Assembly: GCA_029255685.2 (NCBI GenBank)
Contig: CM055318.2
Location: forward strand, 9,987,001-10,051,000
Direction: 5' to 3'
DNA: 64,000 nt
From: Silene conica
Lineage: Eukaryota > Streptophyta > Magnoliopsida > Caryophyllales > Caryophyllaceae
Below the pieces are notes generated by a model. The model searched no databases and had not been told where the DNA came from. It was given only the letters and a program-made list of their open reading frames with translations. Below, piece after piece: positions 11,170 to 23,174 of this stretch (positions are counted from its first letter, which is position 1; every line of letters begins with the position of its first letter). The translations under genes and the position numbers were made by a program.

Positions 11170-11375
11170 TCTTGTTTCAGACCGTCACTCTTGGTCTGAA
11201 ATAATAAGACGGGATTTTGTAACCATTTTACCGCCAAATGTAACCACGATAGTATGGTCAATGTTACGGCTTATGATAACTTGTTTGTAAATAATGGTTA
11301 CATTTGACTTTAAAATGGTTACAAAATCTTGTCTTATTATTTCAGAGCAAAATTGTGGTCTAAAGCAAGACCCAC
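11170..11375. mobile_element. Foldback MITE
   Basis: The left arm (around 11190-11243: CTGAAATAATAAGAC, GATTTTGTAACCATTTTA, CAAATGTAACCA) is mirrored by the right arm (around 11290-11350), giving an inverted repeat of roughly 60-90 bp per arm. Outer parts (CAGACCGTC / GGTCTAAAG) are weakly matched. Non-coding; an open frame at 11076-11261 is a by-product. Confidence 0.6.
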
Positions 11376-12630
11376 TGTAGTAAATTATTATTAGTTATTG
11401 CTACTTAAATGAAAATATACCAACCCGAAAAAAAGTAAGGCAAGCGACATACCTTATTTTTAATTGTAAGTAATGAATCTATTGTAATTTATTGCATTTG
11501 TTTACAATAAAGATGAAGTATCTTCTGGATGGAAAAGCAAAACGTAATACTTAAATGCAATAATGCATTTAATAATTTTGAAGTGCATTAATAATTTTGC
11601 AAAAAAAAATACAAAAGTTCAAAATGCTTAGATGATAATTTGAAGCCAAGACCAATAATGAACCTAAGCAATAAGACTCGTACTATTGTACCAAGTGGAA
11701 CTATGCTAATGTCTTACTCTAGCAAACTTTATTTATTATGGGGGCTACAGGTGCGGCCACGGTGCCCCCTAGATACGTCATTGGCATGAGCATGTATAAA
11801 AAATACATGCCAAGACGATGGTTTCATGTAATTAAGAAACTATTCGAGTGAAGGAGCAAAGCCATGTGTGATGAATGATCATTTAGATAAGTTGTTTGCC
11901 TGTTATGATCTGACAACAACAGACTAATGCATATCAAATAATAACCTTCATGTTCTAGTAAAAGAACTTAATTCACACTTTTCTCATAAAATGAGTGCAT
12001 AATATTATAGGATATGATAAATCAAAGATAGGAAAATGCAAATGGAATTTTAACAAAATAATTTAGAACTAAATTAAAAGCAAAAATTCTCATAAATCAT
12101 TAAAAAAAAAACGATCTTAAGAATGCAAGAGTTTTTACTGTGCAAGAATCACCTATGGAAAAATTGCTACTTTGTGTGAAGTTCCTGAACAACAATAAGA
12201 AGAAAATAAATTGATGCATTGTTAATACAGTACTATTAAACATATCTTTTAATTAAATTTAAAAGATGAAGTAGTATAATCTTCATATAAAAAAATCATA
12301 TATTAACTAGCTAATTGAAACAAACAATAAAACATACAGGGGAAATTATACTGGAAACTCCAACGCAATCACATTGTTAGATTCGTCTCAAATCTTTGAT
12401 GTTGCAGCCTGTAGCAAATATTACAAATTGAAGGATTAATTAACCAAAATAATAAGTATAACCATACCAGATATACCTATAAATTACTCCTAGTGAATTT
12501 CGTTGTTAAACTCCAATTATTTAAAAAAAGTTATAAGCTACTATAAAATGATAAAAGGGTAAATGATGCAATCGAGTAAAACTTCATCTTCCCAACTTAG
12601 AATTGAAAAAATAGGTAAAAATGAAACAAC

Positions 12631-12990
12631 AGCAACGTTTTAAAGAGAATTTCGCTAACCTCAATCTTGATATCCTTGGACTCTTGATATCAACATAAGC
12701 ATAAGTTACAATTTTCAAGAATTACATTTGTGATTATGTATATGAAAATTAAAAGAAAAGGCATGGAACAGTTTATGGGAAAATCGTCGGAGGAGTAGGT
12801 TCTGGACTTGTGATATAAGTCCATCCAGAAAGATGAGAGATTGAGAGGGGATGGTAAACCTGAGAAGGCGGCTAAGAATATGTGGGCTTTGCTCTTTTGA
12901 CATTTTTTAGGGTTAAAAAGGCGTAAGAGATATACCGTATCTCCGTAAAGTAGTGGGCGGGAAAATTTTGCATAGAAGAACGCCACGTGT
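12631..12990 (-). promoter_or_regulatory. Possible gene 5' end on the minus strand, with E2F-like and G-box motifs
   Basis: This block is less AT-rich than its surroundings. On the minus strand it has a G-box core (CACGTG 12984-12989), TTTTCCCGCCC (12955-12965, fitting the E2F consensus TTTSSCGC), then CCCTAAAAA and an ATG at 12903 opening a 62-codon frame beginning MSKEQSPHILSRLL. Further left on the same strand, short segments bounded by AG and GT lie near 12356-12413 and 12135-12166, as if small exons followed. I do not recognise the protein. It may be a 5' end with short exons, a non-coding RNA, or a gene fragment captured by a Helitron. Confidence 0.3.
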
Positions 12991-13525
12991 CCAATAGGAT
13001 GTTTAGTGGTTGTTGTTTTATATTTATATATAGAATATAGATATATAGATAGATATGACCGACATACTAAAAATATTGTGATATTAACAACATAGTTTAT
13101 ATTCAAAGTATATCAAAACTCAATAATCTATATAAATTTGAAATATCATAACAGAATTATAATATCAAATGATAACTAAATGTTAATACAAAAATCTCAA
13201 AATTTTCTTCATTATATATGCATTTTTCATCGTCAGAACTCACTCATAAATCAGAGTTGTCAACACGTCGAATTCTTTAGAGATGGTTTGAAAACCGTGG
13301 TTTCAACTTACCTCATTCAAAATAAGGAAATAGGCTGGTCCTACTCTAGAGGATCAATATAGTTTTTTACCTTATCAGAAAAAAAAGATATGATTGTCCA
13401 CAAAACCCGTCATTACTCGTATTTTTGTGAATGTTAAGTATATCTATTACGGTACTTTTCTTTTGCAATTTCACTATCCCATTTTTTATCGTGTCATTAT
13501 TAATTAACTTTACTCAATTTGTTTT

Positions 13526-13552
13526 TCGATTGCAAAAATGCACGGGTCTTAA
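13526..13552 (+). mobile_element. Degenerate Helitron-type 3' hairpin
   Basis: TTGCAAAAATGCACGGGTCTTAAAT resembles the right arm and spacer of the Helitron ends, but the left arm is eroded and no CTRR follows. It is a decayed copy. Confidence 0.3.
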
Positions 13553-14656
13553 ATTATTATATTGTTTATTGTAATTATTTATTGAATATAAATTGTTATG
13601 TAATAGTCTTATAAGGACGTTATTCGAAATTATTATATTTTATTTTTTGAGTATATAATATGAAAGTTAATGTAATACAGATGACCCAAAGCTGTATTAT
13701 TTTATATATTATTATATAATATTTAATTTCATATTATATAAACTGTATTTGTGTATCCATTATTTAATGTTTACGAAAGTATATCACAAATGTTACGTAA
13801 AATTTCTAAAACTATGGTCAGACATGCAATATCGAATATCAGGCAGTTATCGCGTAGGAAATTCATCAAAGAAATTGCGTGTCTCACCTGATAGATTTAA
13901 AACAAAGAAAAAAAAACTTGGGTTGATGACGTGGTTCAACCAGCGCTTCCTAAATGTGTCTGTAATTATATAGATAAGATTATACAAGTTACGATAATTA
14001 TTTTAAAATTAGCAAAATGATTTTACATGAATTCAACTAATAAAATAATCACGTCATATCTTAAAGATTTAGCTTTTTTTGTCACATTTGTCATAACAAT
14101 TCTTATTGTAAACTTGTAAGGAAATTAATCCTTCAATTCTCATTTAAAATTTAATTAAAATAATATACATTTGAATCAAGAAATATCATCGGCGATTTTA
14201 ACAATGTACCGTGTACGTTCAGATGAATCTAAAAAACGTGTTATGAGTTACTCCTTCCAATCCGATCTATAGTCATGTATTTTTATTTCCCTAGTCATAA
14301 GGACCATGTACATAATATCGAACAATTGAATTTTTAATATCAGAATAAATTAATTATCAAATGATAATCGAAAAGAAAAAAACATAATATACTTATTTAT
14401 TGGAAATGAAAGCAAAATCTAAATTCCAAAGATAATGAAATGGTGGGCAAATCCACATTTTGTTTTGAAATCAAGTTACCTTAAAACTTAAAATGGGTAA
14501 AAATTTTAACTTTTTTTTTGCAAACAAGAAAACTCTAAATAAGGGTTAAATTGTTTCTTTGTAGGAATCTCATTTTAGTTAATGGAACTTGGAAATAAGA
14601 TACTCCGTATCAACCACATTTCTATAAATCCCTAGATTCATTGTTTCTAAAAGTTA

Positions 14657-15555
14657 GGGGCTGTTTGGTTCAAACAATTGGAAGGGAATGGAATGAATTC
14701 TAATATCAAGGAGGTATGGAGTTAGAATCCCATACTTATTAATGCTTGTTTGGTTTGATCTCGTAATGGATTGTAAATGTCATTCTTATTGTTTGATTTA
14801 CATTTAGAATGGATTTCAAATTATTTCATTTTCTTTATCATAGATAACTGCAATTATATTATTTAGAATTAAAATTAACTACAACTAACAAAGCCAAAAT
14901 TCAAATTAATCCATAAAAATCAAATGACTCAGGTTCATTTAATACGACAATAGCAAAATTATTCTAAGACCGAAAAAAATCCACATAAAATGTTTTACGA
15001 AAAAAATCCACATAAAATGTTTTATGAAAAAAATTCACATAAAATGTTTTATGAAAAATACGCAACTTTTTTTTATGACAAAAATCCGCATAAAATGTTT
15101 TATAAAAAAAATTCACATAAAATGTTTTACGAAAAAATCCACATAAACTGTTTTATGAAAAAAAATCCATGTTTTATGAAAAAAATCCACATAACATGTT
15201 TTACGAAAAATACGCAACTTTCTTTTATGAAAAAAAATCCACATAAAATATTTTATGAAAAAAATCCACATAAAATATTTTATAAAAAATACGTAACTTT
15301 TTTTTTATGAAAAAAATTCACATAAAATGTTCTATGAAAAAAATCCACATAAAATGTTTTATAAAAAATATATAATTTGGGATGGAGGGAATGGAGTTAG
15401 AACCTTGGGTTGAGACATGGGTATGGGATTCCAAGGGTTTGGAATGGATTTAGAACCCCTTGGGTATCAAACTCCATTCCAAAAGGGTCCAACCAAACAC
15501 TTGAATGGGTGGAATCCATTCCAATCCATTCCAAATGTCCCAACCAAACACCCCC
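14657..15555. mobile_element. PIF/Harbinger-type MITE carrying a minisatellite
   Basis: The element is 899 bp with 14-bp terminal inverted repeats, GGGGCTGTTTGGTT (14657-14670) and the complement of GGGGGTGTTTGGTT (15542-15555), with one mismatch. It is flanked by TTA target duplications (14654-14656, 15556-15558). The TIR start and 3-bp TTA duplication are diagnostic of PIF/Harbinger (Tourist-like) elements. Subterminal GGAATGG motifs are also inverted. There is no transposase, so it moves in trans. The centre is filled by a minisatellite (14981-15370). Confidence 0.8.
14981..15370. repeat. Minisatellite inside the MITE
   Basis: About 15 tandem units of roughly 22-26 bp built on CACATAAAATGTTTTATGAA with A-rich spacers, plus occasional ACGCAACTTT inserts. 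ATAAAATGTTTTAT is itself palindromic. The 106-codon frame across it only translates the repeat. Confidence 0.85.
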
Positions 15556-16944
15556 TTAATGTATACGAGTATGCATTATTGCATTGACGAAACCAATTGA
15601 TAGCAAGGGGTAGCAGCTGCTATCCCAAAGACCCAAACCTAAGAAAATTAATAATAGAGACGACTTTTTGCTACCCTAAATAAAACTAACTTTACCAAAA
15701 AAACAAGTAAAACTATTGGTAAAAGTTATCATTAAAGCGTTCATTCGCAGGTGGTAAAGATAGTGTCCAACTCCCAAACTGCTCGAGCTCTCTAGGTAGA
15801 AGCAGGTTTACATTTTTTTTTGTGAGGGTGAAATAAAACAAATGTAAATTATTGACCTGTTAGAACGGAAGGAATACTTAATACCTATTTCATTCGTATA
15901 TTTTTCTTTAAAAAAAATAATATATCTTGCAAGTTTTTATTAGAAATTACTACATCTTGTAACACTGTTTGTTAGTTACCGTTTATAAGCAAACTAGATT
16001 TTGCACATAATTAAATACTTGTTAAAAGTGTTAATCTTCTAAGGTATGAGTTATGACTATATGAGGCACAATCGTTTACGACGTTTAGACAAATTGTGCA
16101 ATCGTTTTATCTTACGGAATTATTATGAAAATCAGCTGCTATATGTATGTTATTCGCATGTTTACGCTTACTTTAATTGGTAAAAAACTATAAAATTTTC
16201 GCTACCCCATAATCTAAATCATGGGTTCGCCCCTACGAGCATGTAATAATTTTGGATGTAGGTGCTAATATTATATTTGAGTTGTTTTTTTACTTTTTTA
16301 CCTAGTGAGTTAAACCTCAAAAATACCTTTTATTTTTACCCTAGTACATTTAAGAAGATGCAATTTGCCAATTAAAATATTGATGTGAGATACCTCTCAG
16401 GCTCTCACAATTAGAAGTTCAAAAACGGTTTGGTTTATGGTCAACTGATGATTAAATTCGGTTTGAATGCTGTTTGACTTGGCTAATAAGCTCCGAACCT
16501 AAATCGTACCTTTTTTAACGGTTAAAATTGGTTTGATTAACCGCTTTAAATTATTATAAACGGTTTGGTTAATCGATAATCGTTTGATGTATGTTTTTTT
16601 AACTTGCAGTTTGGTTTTTGAAATGATTTAATTCATTTTTTTATGATTATTATACCCAATCAAAAAAAAAATTAGGTAGATACACTTAATACTTTACTAT
16701 TAACTTAAAGGGTTTAGAGTTTTGATTAGGGGTGTTAAACTAAAGGAGCCGAGCCGAGTCCAAGCTTGACCTTGCTCGGTTTGTGCTCAATTATCAAAAG
16801 TCGAGCTCCAACCAATTCCGAACTTGCCCGAGGTTGAAAAAAATGTGCTCGTTACAAAGCTTGCAAGCTTTAACACGAGCTCGAGCCAAATTCGAGTCTA
16901 AATCAAGCCTATATAAAGTTGTTTTTTTCTTCCTATATTTTCAA

Positions 16945-16975
16945 CTAGTTTAGGACCCGTGCAAAAATGCACGGG
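16945..16975 (-). mobile_element. Helitron-type 3' terminus (minus strand)
   Basis: Hairpin CCCGTGCA (16956-16963) / TGCACGGG (16968-16975) with CTAG at 16945-16948, read on the minus strand. Same family as the ends at 541, 8082 and 10093. Confidence 0.55.
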
Positions 16976-17819
16976 AATGTATAAATAACATGTATAATTA
17001 AACTTTTAAAAGTAAATATTGTATGCGATTATGTTAGTTTGAATTTTCAATTTAAATAAACAATCAATATTTTCACACAAAAATTAACCTAAATAAAATG
17101 TCAAATATGAGGTACAATTAACAACTATAAGTCCTTAATATACATTCGTCTAGAGCACATAATTTACGCTAATCATTTCGAATGATTAATATTAATATCT
17201 TTATATTTTCTTCGCGCTTCTAAACTTTCTTCTCGCTTGAAAAGTACAAGAAAATTATTAAAATACAGAGGGAGTAGTTAAGTGAATATACTATGTTTTT
17301 ACTCTTTTGAAGTTGGTACCGGTAATCGTGAACGCATTACTTAAATTATTAATATATGTCCTATATATTACCAATGCCATCAATTTTAATTGTTAGACTT
17401 TTGTCGGCCAATTATAATGCTCTCCAGGTAATTAAATAATAAAATTATTTTGGATTTTGGTCGTTATATACTGTAGTGACAAAAAATCACAAAGTATTAT
17501 GTACTCTATGATGTCTTGCAATCATATTGGTGTTTGCTTCCTTTCAAGACTAATATTTACAAAATTATCTTCCTCAATCAGTAATAACCATTACGAAAAA
17601 TCTCTAAAAACATACAAATTGTATACTGATTTGATAAATTATTGAAAGAGTACCTAAAAATGCAGATAATGATTAAATTTGGAAAGTATAAAGATTAATG
17701 AGGGTGTTAGATTTTGTTATTTTATCAAGCTCTGGTTAGACCTAAGAATTTCGACATTATTTTTGGTTAAATTAGAGTCACGTATGGGGACCACATGCAA
17801 ATAACAAGTTCCTAAACAT

Positions 17820-17852
17820 GTTCCAAAAGGTCCATTTCAGACCATTTGGAAC
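17820..17852. repeat. Short hairpin
   Basis: GTTCCAAAAGGTC / GACCATTTGGAAC, 12 of 13 pairs, with a 7-nt loop, flanked by direct copies of ACAAGTTCCTAAA. Non-coding and of unknown meaning. Confidence 0.5.
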
Positions 17853-18210
17853 GGAACAAGTTCCTAAAAATTTATTTTACTTTACTTTTTCATTTTAATT
17901 AATTTTTGTCCTTATTCAAGACCTAGCCCCTGTTAGACCCATCTATAAACGTAGTCTTACTAGTACAAAGGGATCAGAGTATATGTTAGTTATGAGCCGG
18001 AGAAGCCAACCGTGATCCATAACTGAGACATAGGAGGAGGGTCATGTTCTCGAAGATGATCCGACATTCAGTACTAGGATGTTGCATATTTGTTACCTCG
18101 AGACTGTATAGACGTGGGAAGTTGTTTTTTTGTGTGTCTCCTCTGAAGGATAAATATTACTGAAGTTCTGTTATCTCAAAGGCTTCCATGTTGCTTGTTT
18201 TGGTTGACAG

Positions 18211-18949
18211 TCTGCAGGAGCTAGGCCAGTTATGGTTTCTCGTTCAAGAGCGGGATTTACCTTGAACATTATCGATACCCCAGGTATTATTGAAGGAGGA
18301 TATGTCAGTGACCGAACTCTGCATATGATTAAAAGGTTTGTTCAAGAAAATCAGTCTTGTATTTCACTTCTCATTTCTTTTGCCAATCACTGTTAATTAG
18401 ACTCATAATTCTAGTATACCATCATGACATCATTATCAGTATCATTATCACGTCCTCGACAGAATGCTCTCTGACCTACAATGATATTCTTCTTTTTTCT
18501 TGGTTGGAGTAGCTTTCTATTGAATAGAACGGTTGACGTTTTACTGTATGTGGATCGACTAGATGACTACAGAATAGAAACCTTAGACATGCAGATCATC
18601 AAGGCTATAACAGATGGTTTTGGCAAGGCAATATGGAACCGAGCTGCTGTAGTTCTTACTCATGCTCAGTTCTCTCCACCAGATGAATTAAGCTATGAAG
18701 GGTTTGTTGCGAAAAGATCCGAGGCTCTCTTGAAATTAGTTGCTCAGGGAGCTCGTATTAAGAAGCGAGATTCCCTTGTATGACATATCTTTATTATCGA
18801 CTATTTCAGTCATTTTCAGAACTTGAAACGATGTTTGGCTGATTCCGTTGTCACTGAATGTTTTAATATTTCTCCCTTAGGCATCCTCCATGCCTGTAGT
18901 TTTGGTTGAGAACAGTGGCAGATGTTACAAGAATGATGGTGGCGAAAAG
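18211..18949 (+). pseudogene. Toc34-like plastid outer-envelope import GTPase, central exons
   Basis: Three exons of the Toc33/34 receptor family, GTPases that recognise precursor proteins at the chloroplast surface. Exon A 18211-18335 reads ARPVMVSRSRAGFTLNIIDTPG (G3 motif DTPG). Exon B 18513-18777 reads DVLLYVDRLDDYRI, then VVLTHAQFSPPD (G4-like THAQ). Exon C 18881-18949 reads MPVVLVENSGRCYKND (ENSGR). All junctions have GT/AG, and phases fit (A ends phase 2, B and C end phase 0). The N-terminal P-loop exon is not present upstream. The next exon is interrupted at its fourth base by LARD-1 and resumes at 47705 with an in-frame stop. The C-terminal membrane anchor is absent from the window. 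The conserved reading frames suggest recent loss or a recent partial duplicate. Identity as Toc34 family is firm; loss of function is inferred. Confidence 0.85.
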
Positions 18950-19014
18950 GTCAGAGCTTACATTCCTGTTACAGAATGTTCCTTTTGTTATATTTATTTC
19001 AATTTTTGTTGGTA

Positions 19015-19019
19015 GTTTC
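19015..19019. repeat. Target-site duplication of LARD-1, left copy (GTTTC)
   Basis: GTTTC immediately before the LTR at 19020 is repeated immediately after it at 47700-47704. This proves that 19020-47699 behaves as one insertion and that the sequences on either side were once adjacent. Confidence 0.9.
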
Positions 19020-19496
19020 TGTAACAACCCGCATTATACCATAAAGGAAAAACATAATATAAATGAATATCAGAGTGTAACTCAATGATAACTGGGTTAA
19101 GGTGGCGGAAACACCTTACCCAAATCCGGATCGATACTCAAATCGAAAACCAAACTAATACATTATTCAAAGGTTCTTAAAAACTTAAAGCAAAGGTCCT
19201 AAACAATTTATTAAGCTCGCTTCGCACATTCCCCAAGCAAGCATCAACCAAACAGCGACAACCTGAACAACCTGAGAAGGGGGTCGACAATCAGTCGATA
19301 GTAACTAGATGCTCTCCCAGTCATGTTTACAACAATTGAATATAACCAACACTCAATAACAATTGAAATGTAAAACCAGTAAACATGCGAGATCATCTAC
19401 ACTCATGAAAGTCCAATCAAACTTACCAACATTTGAAGACATAATACGGCAATCATGTGAGGATATAAACATGACATGACATGAAAGCAAACTTAC
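19020..19496 (-). repeat. LARD-1 left LTR, first segment
   Basis: Corresponds to the first part of the right LTR (45160-45636). It is interrupted by E2; CTTAC (19492-19496) is the left copy of the E2 target duplication. The LTR resumes at 39784. Confidence 0.9.
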
Positions 19497-19884
19497 TATT
19501 GAACTTCATAACGGCCATGTATGTAAGTATGTAACGGTCAAATTCAACTCCACTTAATTGCTCTAATTAACATGCTAATAAATTACATTATATCAGCTAA
19601 GTTAATGTGATTTTATTTGATTCATGTAACTCTCATATGTGATATCTACATATATACAAATAGAGAAAAATTGTATTAATGTAGACGGAGACAACACATA
19701 ATACACACACAAAGATACAATCTCTAGAGGCTAAGTCTACCATCGTTACGAGACTTGGGATTTGGGGTGTGGAAATATTCCGGGACTCTAGTAGCCGCTG
19801 GAGGTACTATATACGGTAGTGGGCAGTTAGCGAACACAACGATCCGATCGCTTCCGCATAGAGGTATGTCCTTATTTTCCTACA
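19497..19884 (+). repeat. E2 5' LTR
   Basis: 388 bp, TATTGAACTTC...TTTTCCTACA, followed by one base and the tRNA-Met primer binding site at 19886-19897. Nearly identical to 39404-39783, indicating a recent insertion. Confidence 0.9.
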
Positions 19885-19885
19885 G

Positions 19886-19897
19886 TGGTATCAGAGC
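19886..19897 (+). other. Primer binding site of E2 (tRNA-iMet)
   Basis: TGGTATCAGAGC, complementary to the 3' end of plant initiator tRNA-Met, one base after the 5' LTR. Confidence 0.8.
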
Positions 19898-20321
19898 AAA
19901 TGTGTTTTGCTTCTGTCCCTACAATTATGCGTTTTATCCACATCCATTTTGTTGGAATTACAATGTCTTTTCGTCGACAAGTGTTTGTCACTTGTTCGAG
20001 ATGGGTCAACTCATAAGGCAGAGAGATTGTAATACAAATTTGTTTTGGTTGATCCACACGATGGTGGTAGTAATAATTTTCTCTTGTGTCGAGAAAAGCA
20101 ACTTGTAGAAATTGAATTTCGTTTTCTTATCTTATTTGTATAAGAGGGATCGAGAATTGAGTGGTGTAAGGGTGAAAGACTAATAATGACTAAATTGATG
20201 CATTGAAATTGGGATGTGTTCCCACTCTTATAATTTCGTTTTATAAATTTGTTTTCTGTACTGATTTCATATATATAGTATTCGTTTAAACGTCTTTGTG
20301 ATATTATGAGTTTACAATGCT

Positions 20322-21934
20322 ATCAATTTGTTTGATCTTTATATTATATGAATATGTTTCATATAAAATCTAGTATGGATCATATGAATGTGTTTTATGT
20401 GTATAAAAGCGTGAGGTGTATATATAAATGTGTTTTATATGTCCTTTTAAATCTTAGTGATTTTAATTATATTCTATAATTTTTTTACGAATATGTTTCG
20501 TACTTTTCAACTTATGCTAATTTGTCTCGTTTTTTTATGAATATGTTTCATATTAAGTCAAGTTTTATGAATGTATGAATGAATATGTTTTATTCAAAGT
20601 TAATTATGAGCCATTACATATTTTGTATTTGAGTATGTCTCTTATATTTTTTTTGGGTGAATCATATAAATATGTTTTATATGAATAATTGATCACTTGT
20701 TTCATTATGATAAAAGTATTGATGAATATGTTTCATTTACGGTTGCATCAACCATATAAATTTGTCATACTATAAATTTTATTTATGGTACCAATGTGTT
20801 TGGTTAAGTTTATGATTATATGAATATGTTTCATATGATGGACCATATAAAATAAGTTTATATTAAAATTTCTTAGTGATTTAATTATGTCCTTGTTGAT
20901 TATATGAGTATGTCTCATAGATTGTCTTCCCTAAAAAAAAAAATCTATATGAATATGTTTCATATTGAGTTAAGTTTTAAGTATATGAATATGTTTCGTA
21001 TAAAGTTGAATGGAAGTCATATAAATAAGTTTTATATGAATAATTAAATATCTTAGTGATTTTAATTATATTTTATAACGTTTTATGAATATGTTTTATG
21101 AAAAACATGGACCATGTAAATTTGTTTTATGTGGGTCATAAATAGTTCGTGATATATATTATATTCTAGTATTTTATGAATATGTTTCATAAAGTTTACT
21201 TTACGAGTAAATGGTAAATATCTGAGTGATATTGTACAAGTTATGTAAATTTGTTCTTGTATGTACATTTTAAATGTCTTAGTGACATTTTGCTTTTAGA
21301 AGTTTGGCTAGCAAAATTCATGAGTATGAGAAATACTAATTTTCGACTCCGTGTTCGATTTGTATATGCTACTCATAATTATGTGGTATATCGTATTTTA
21401 CAAGATAGTGTTAAAATTTACGAATTCGTTTCGTTTATTTTATCTTGTGAAAATTGTGTAATTTTGTAGTACATAAAAAGAAATATCTTATTGACATTTG
21501 TTGTTCATGAGATTTTCTAACTTATATACAAGCGTTGTATCTTTGTGATATAATAGTAATCGTAAATTTGTTTTACGAAATGACTTATATCTTCGTCGTA
21601 TACTTGTACTTGTAAATGTGTTTTACATTAAAAAAAATTATATATCTTAGTGATATATATAATAATGGTACATGTAAAATTAGTTTTTACATGGGAGATG
21701 AGTAAAGAATTAAATACGTATTAGTTGTGTATTAATAATTCATTAAACTGTCATATGTGTTATGATCAAGTTTTTTTTAATTAATTTTAGAGATGTGCAA
21801 ATTTGTTTTGCATAGTGTTTTGATAATATCAAAATGATATTATTATTCATGCTAATTTGTTTAGCCGTTATTATAAGGGTAATAGCTAATTTGTTTAGCG
21901 TATTTTAATGGTTAAGTGATTTTGTTTCATTTAA
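20322..21934. repeat. Array of about 28 small inverted repeats with a constant 9-nt loop
   Basis: Units have the form stem - AATATGTTT (or AATTTGTTT, AATGTGTTT, AATAAGTTT) - complementary stem. The stem sequence differs between units. Examples: TTATATG/CATATAA (20344-20366), TGAATG/TATTCA with one wobble (20576-20596), TCATATA/TATATGA (20662-20684), TACG/CGTA (20486-20502), TCGTA/TACGA (21560-21578), CATGTAA/TTACATG (21671-21693), TGCA/TGCA (21796-21812), TTAAGTG/CATTTAA with one wobble (21912-21934). A second short motif, TCTTAGTGAT, recurs between groups of units (20451, 20871, 21051, 21221, 21644). No protein can be read through it. Function unknown. Confidence 0.8.
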
Positions 21935-23174
21935 TCTCAAGAGAGTTAATTAAGTTGTTGAAATTTCTAGTTTATTGCGTTTGTGATGATTATGAGCATA
22001 GTGAAATTTTCGAACGAACAGTATAAATGAAGAAATTTTAATAATTTAACTGGAACTGTGCCTCCATCCATATACTTGTGTATGACAACAAGTGTTTTTA
22101 TTTTTATTTTTTGGTGATTGGTTCACCATAGTGATGCGGTTTGAACTTTGATAATTAGAGTTATAAGATTTTGTATCTTATTAATAATCACAATTTGAGA
22201 AATTGTGATCGCTATTATCTAATCGAGGTTGAATATCTTACAAATGAGTAGGATTATGAAAATCTATGCTTTTACCAGTATTTACTCATTCAAATATAGT
22301 AAGTTTGATTCGTGCAAAATTGTGTTATTTTGTATGTAGATCTATTAAACTATTTTGAGACAGGTCTTACAGCTTATGTAGCGTAAGAATAACGTGTAAG
22401 TCAATTTCGTTTTGACGTGGGATACAAGATTGTGTGTCTTGACCCGAAGTGTAAAACCCCTCGCGAAAGCGGAAATATAAACACATAAAAGTACCAAAAA
22501 TGCAGCGGAATTAAAACTTTTTAACAAACTAAACAACATGCGAGAAGTCTTAAACTGAACAGAAACTGAAACTGAAATAAAACCAAAATAGATAAGTAGC
22601 AGTTCTAAGTATCAAAAACAAATATGTACATCAGCCTGGGATGGAACATCCCTACAGGCACCAAAACGAAAGTATGAAAGTCTAAGAGTCTAGCTAGGCG
22701 ATATAAGGTAAGTCATATGATGACAGCAGGATCATCACTCGCTAGCCCTCTCGTGAACCCATCTCCAACCAGCATGTACCTACATACATGAAAACATGTA
22801 CGCCACAATCAGTGGGGAGTGACTAGAGTTCTCCTAGCCACCTTTTGTGACAACACGTAACACATAAAACAATACAGAATACTCCAACATATATCAACAT
22901 GTGAAGCATAAATATCTCATCAACTGATCTCTAACTATCATGCAGACTCTAGTGCACGGCTCTCAACCAACTTCATAAACCGTTAGGAAGGAGAGCCGGT
23001 CTCCCTACTGGTTGCCCAGTCGGGGGGTCTTTCAATCCAACTATTTATGAAACCGATAAAAGAGTCATCCAATGCCTTGGATGAATAGATTACAACTCAA
23101 GCAATACATTCATTAACTTCAACATGCATATCTGACACTGTACCAAACTCTAAGGCAAGCAGATATAACATCAA

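Larger units (their letters stand above)
15560..18210. other. AT-rich intergenic region upstream of the Toc34-like exons
   Basis: No gene supported. It holds a Helitron end at 16945-16975, a stretch near 16733-16915 rich in GAGCTCGAGCC-type motifs starting AGGGGTG (probably a decayed hAT-like repeat), and a 13-bp hairpin at 17820-17852. I looked for the missing first exons of the Toc34-like gene (P-loop GKGGVGKSS) and did not find them. Confidence 0.5.

Noticed and set aside
12690..13106. 138-codon minus-strand frame
   Set aside because: Low-complexity, overlaps the 62-codon frame in another phase, and its sequence includes promoter-like DNA and simple repeats.
14990..15310. 106-codon open frame of Lys/Asn/Phe repeats
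   Set aside because: It is only the translation of the minisatellite inside the MITE.
17820..17852. miRNA precursor
   Set aside because: The stem is only 13 bp, too short for a plant miRNA precursor.
19755..20108. 117-codon frame across the E2 LTR and primer site
   Set aside because: It crosses the LTR/PBS boundary and has no protein similarity that I recognise.
20322..21934. CRISPR-like reading of the constant-loop arrays
   Set aside because: Plant nuclear DNA, repeats and spacers are not of fixed length, the variable parts pair with each other, and no cas-like gene exists.
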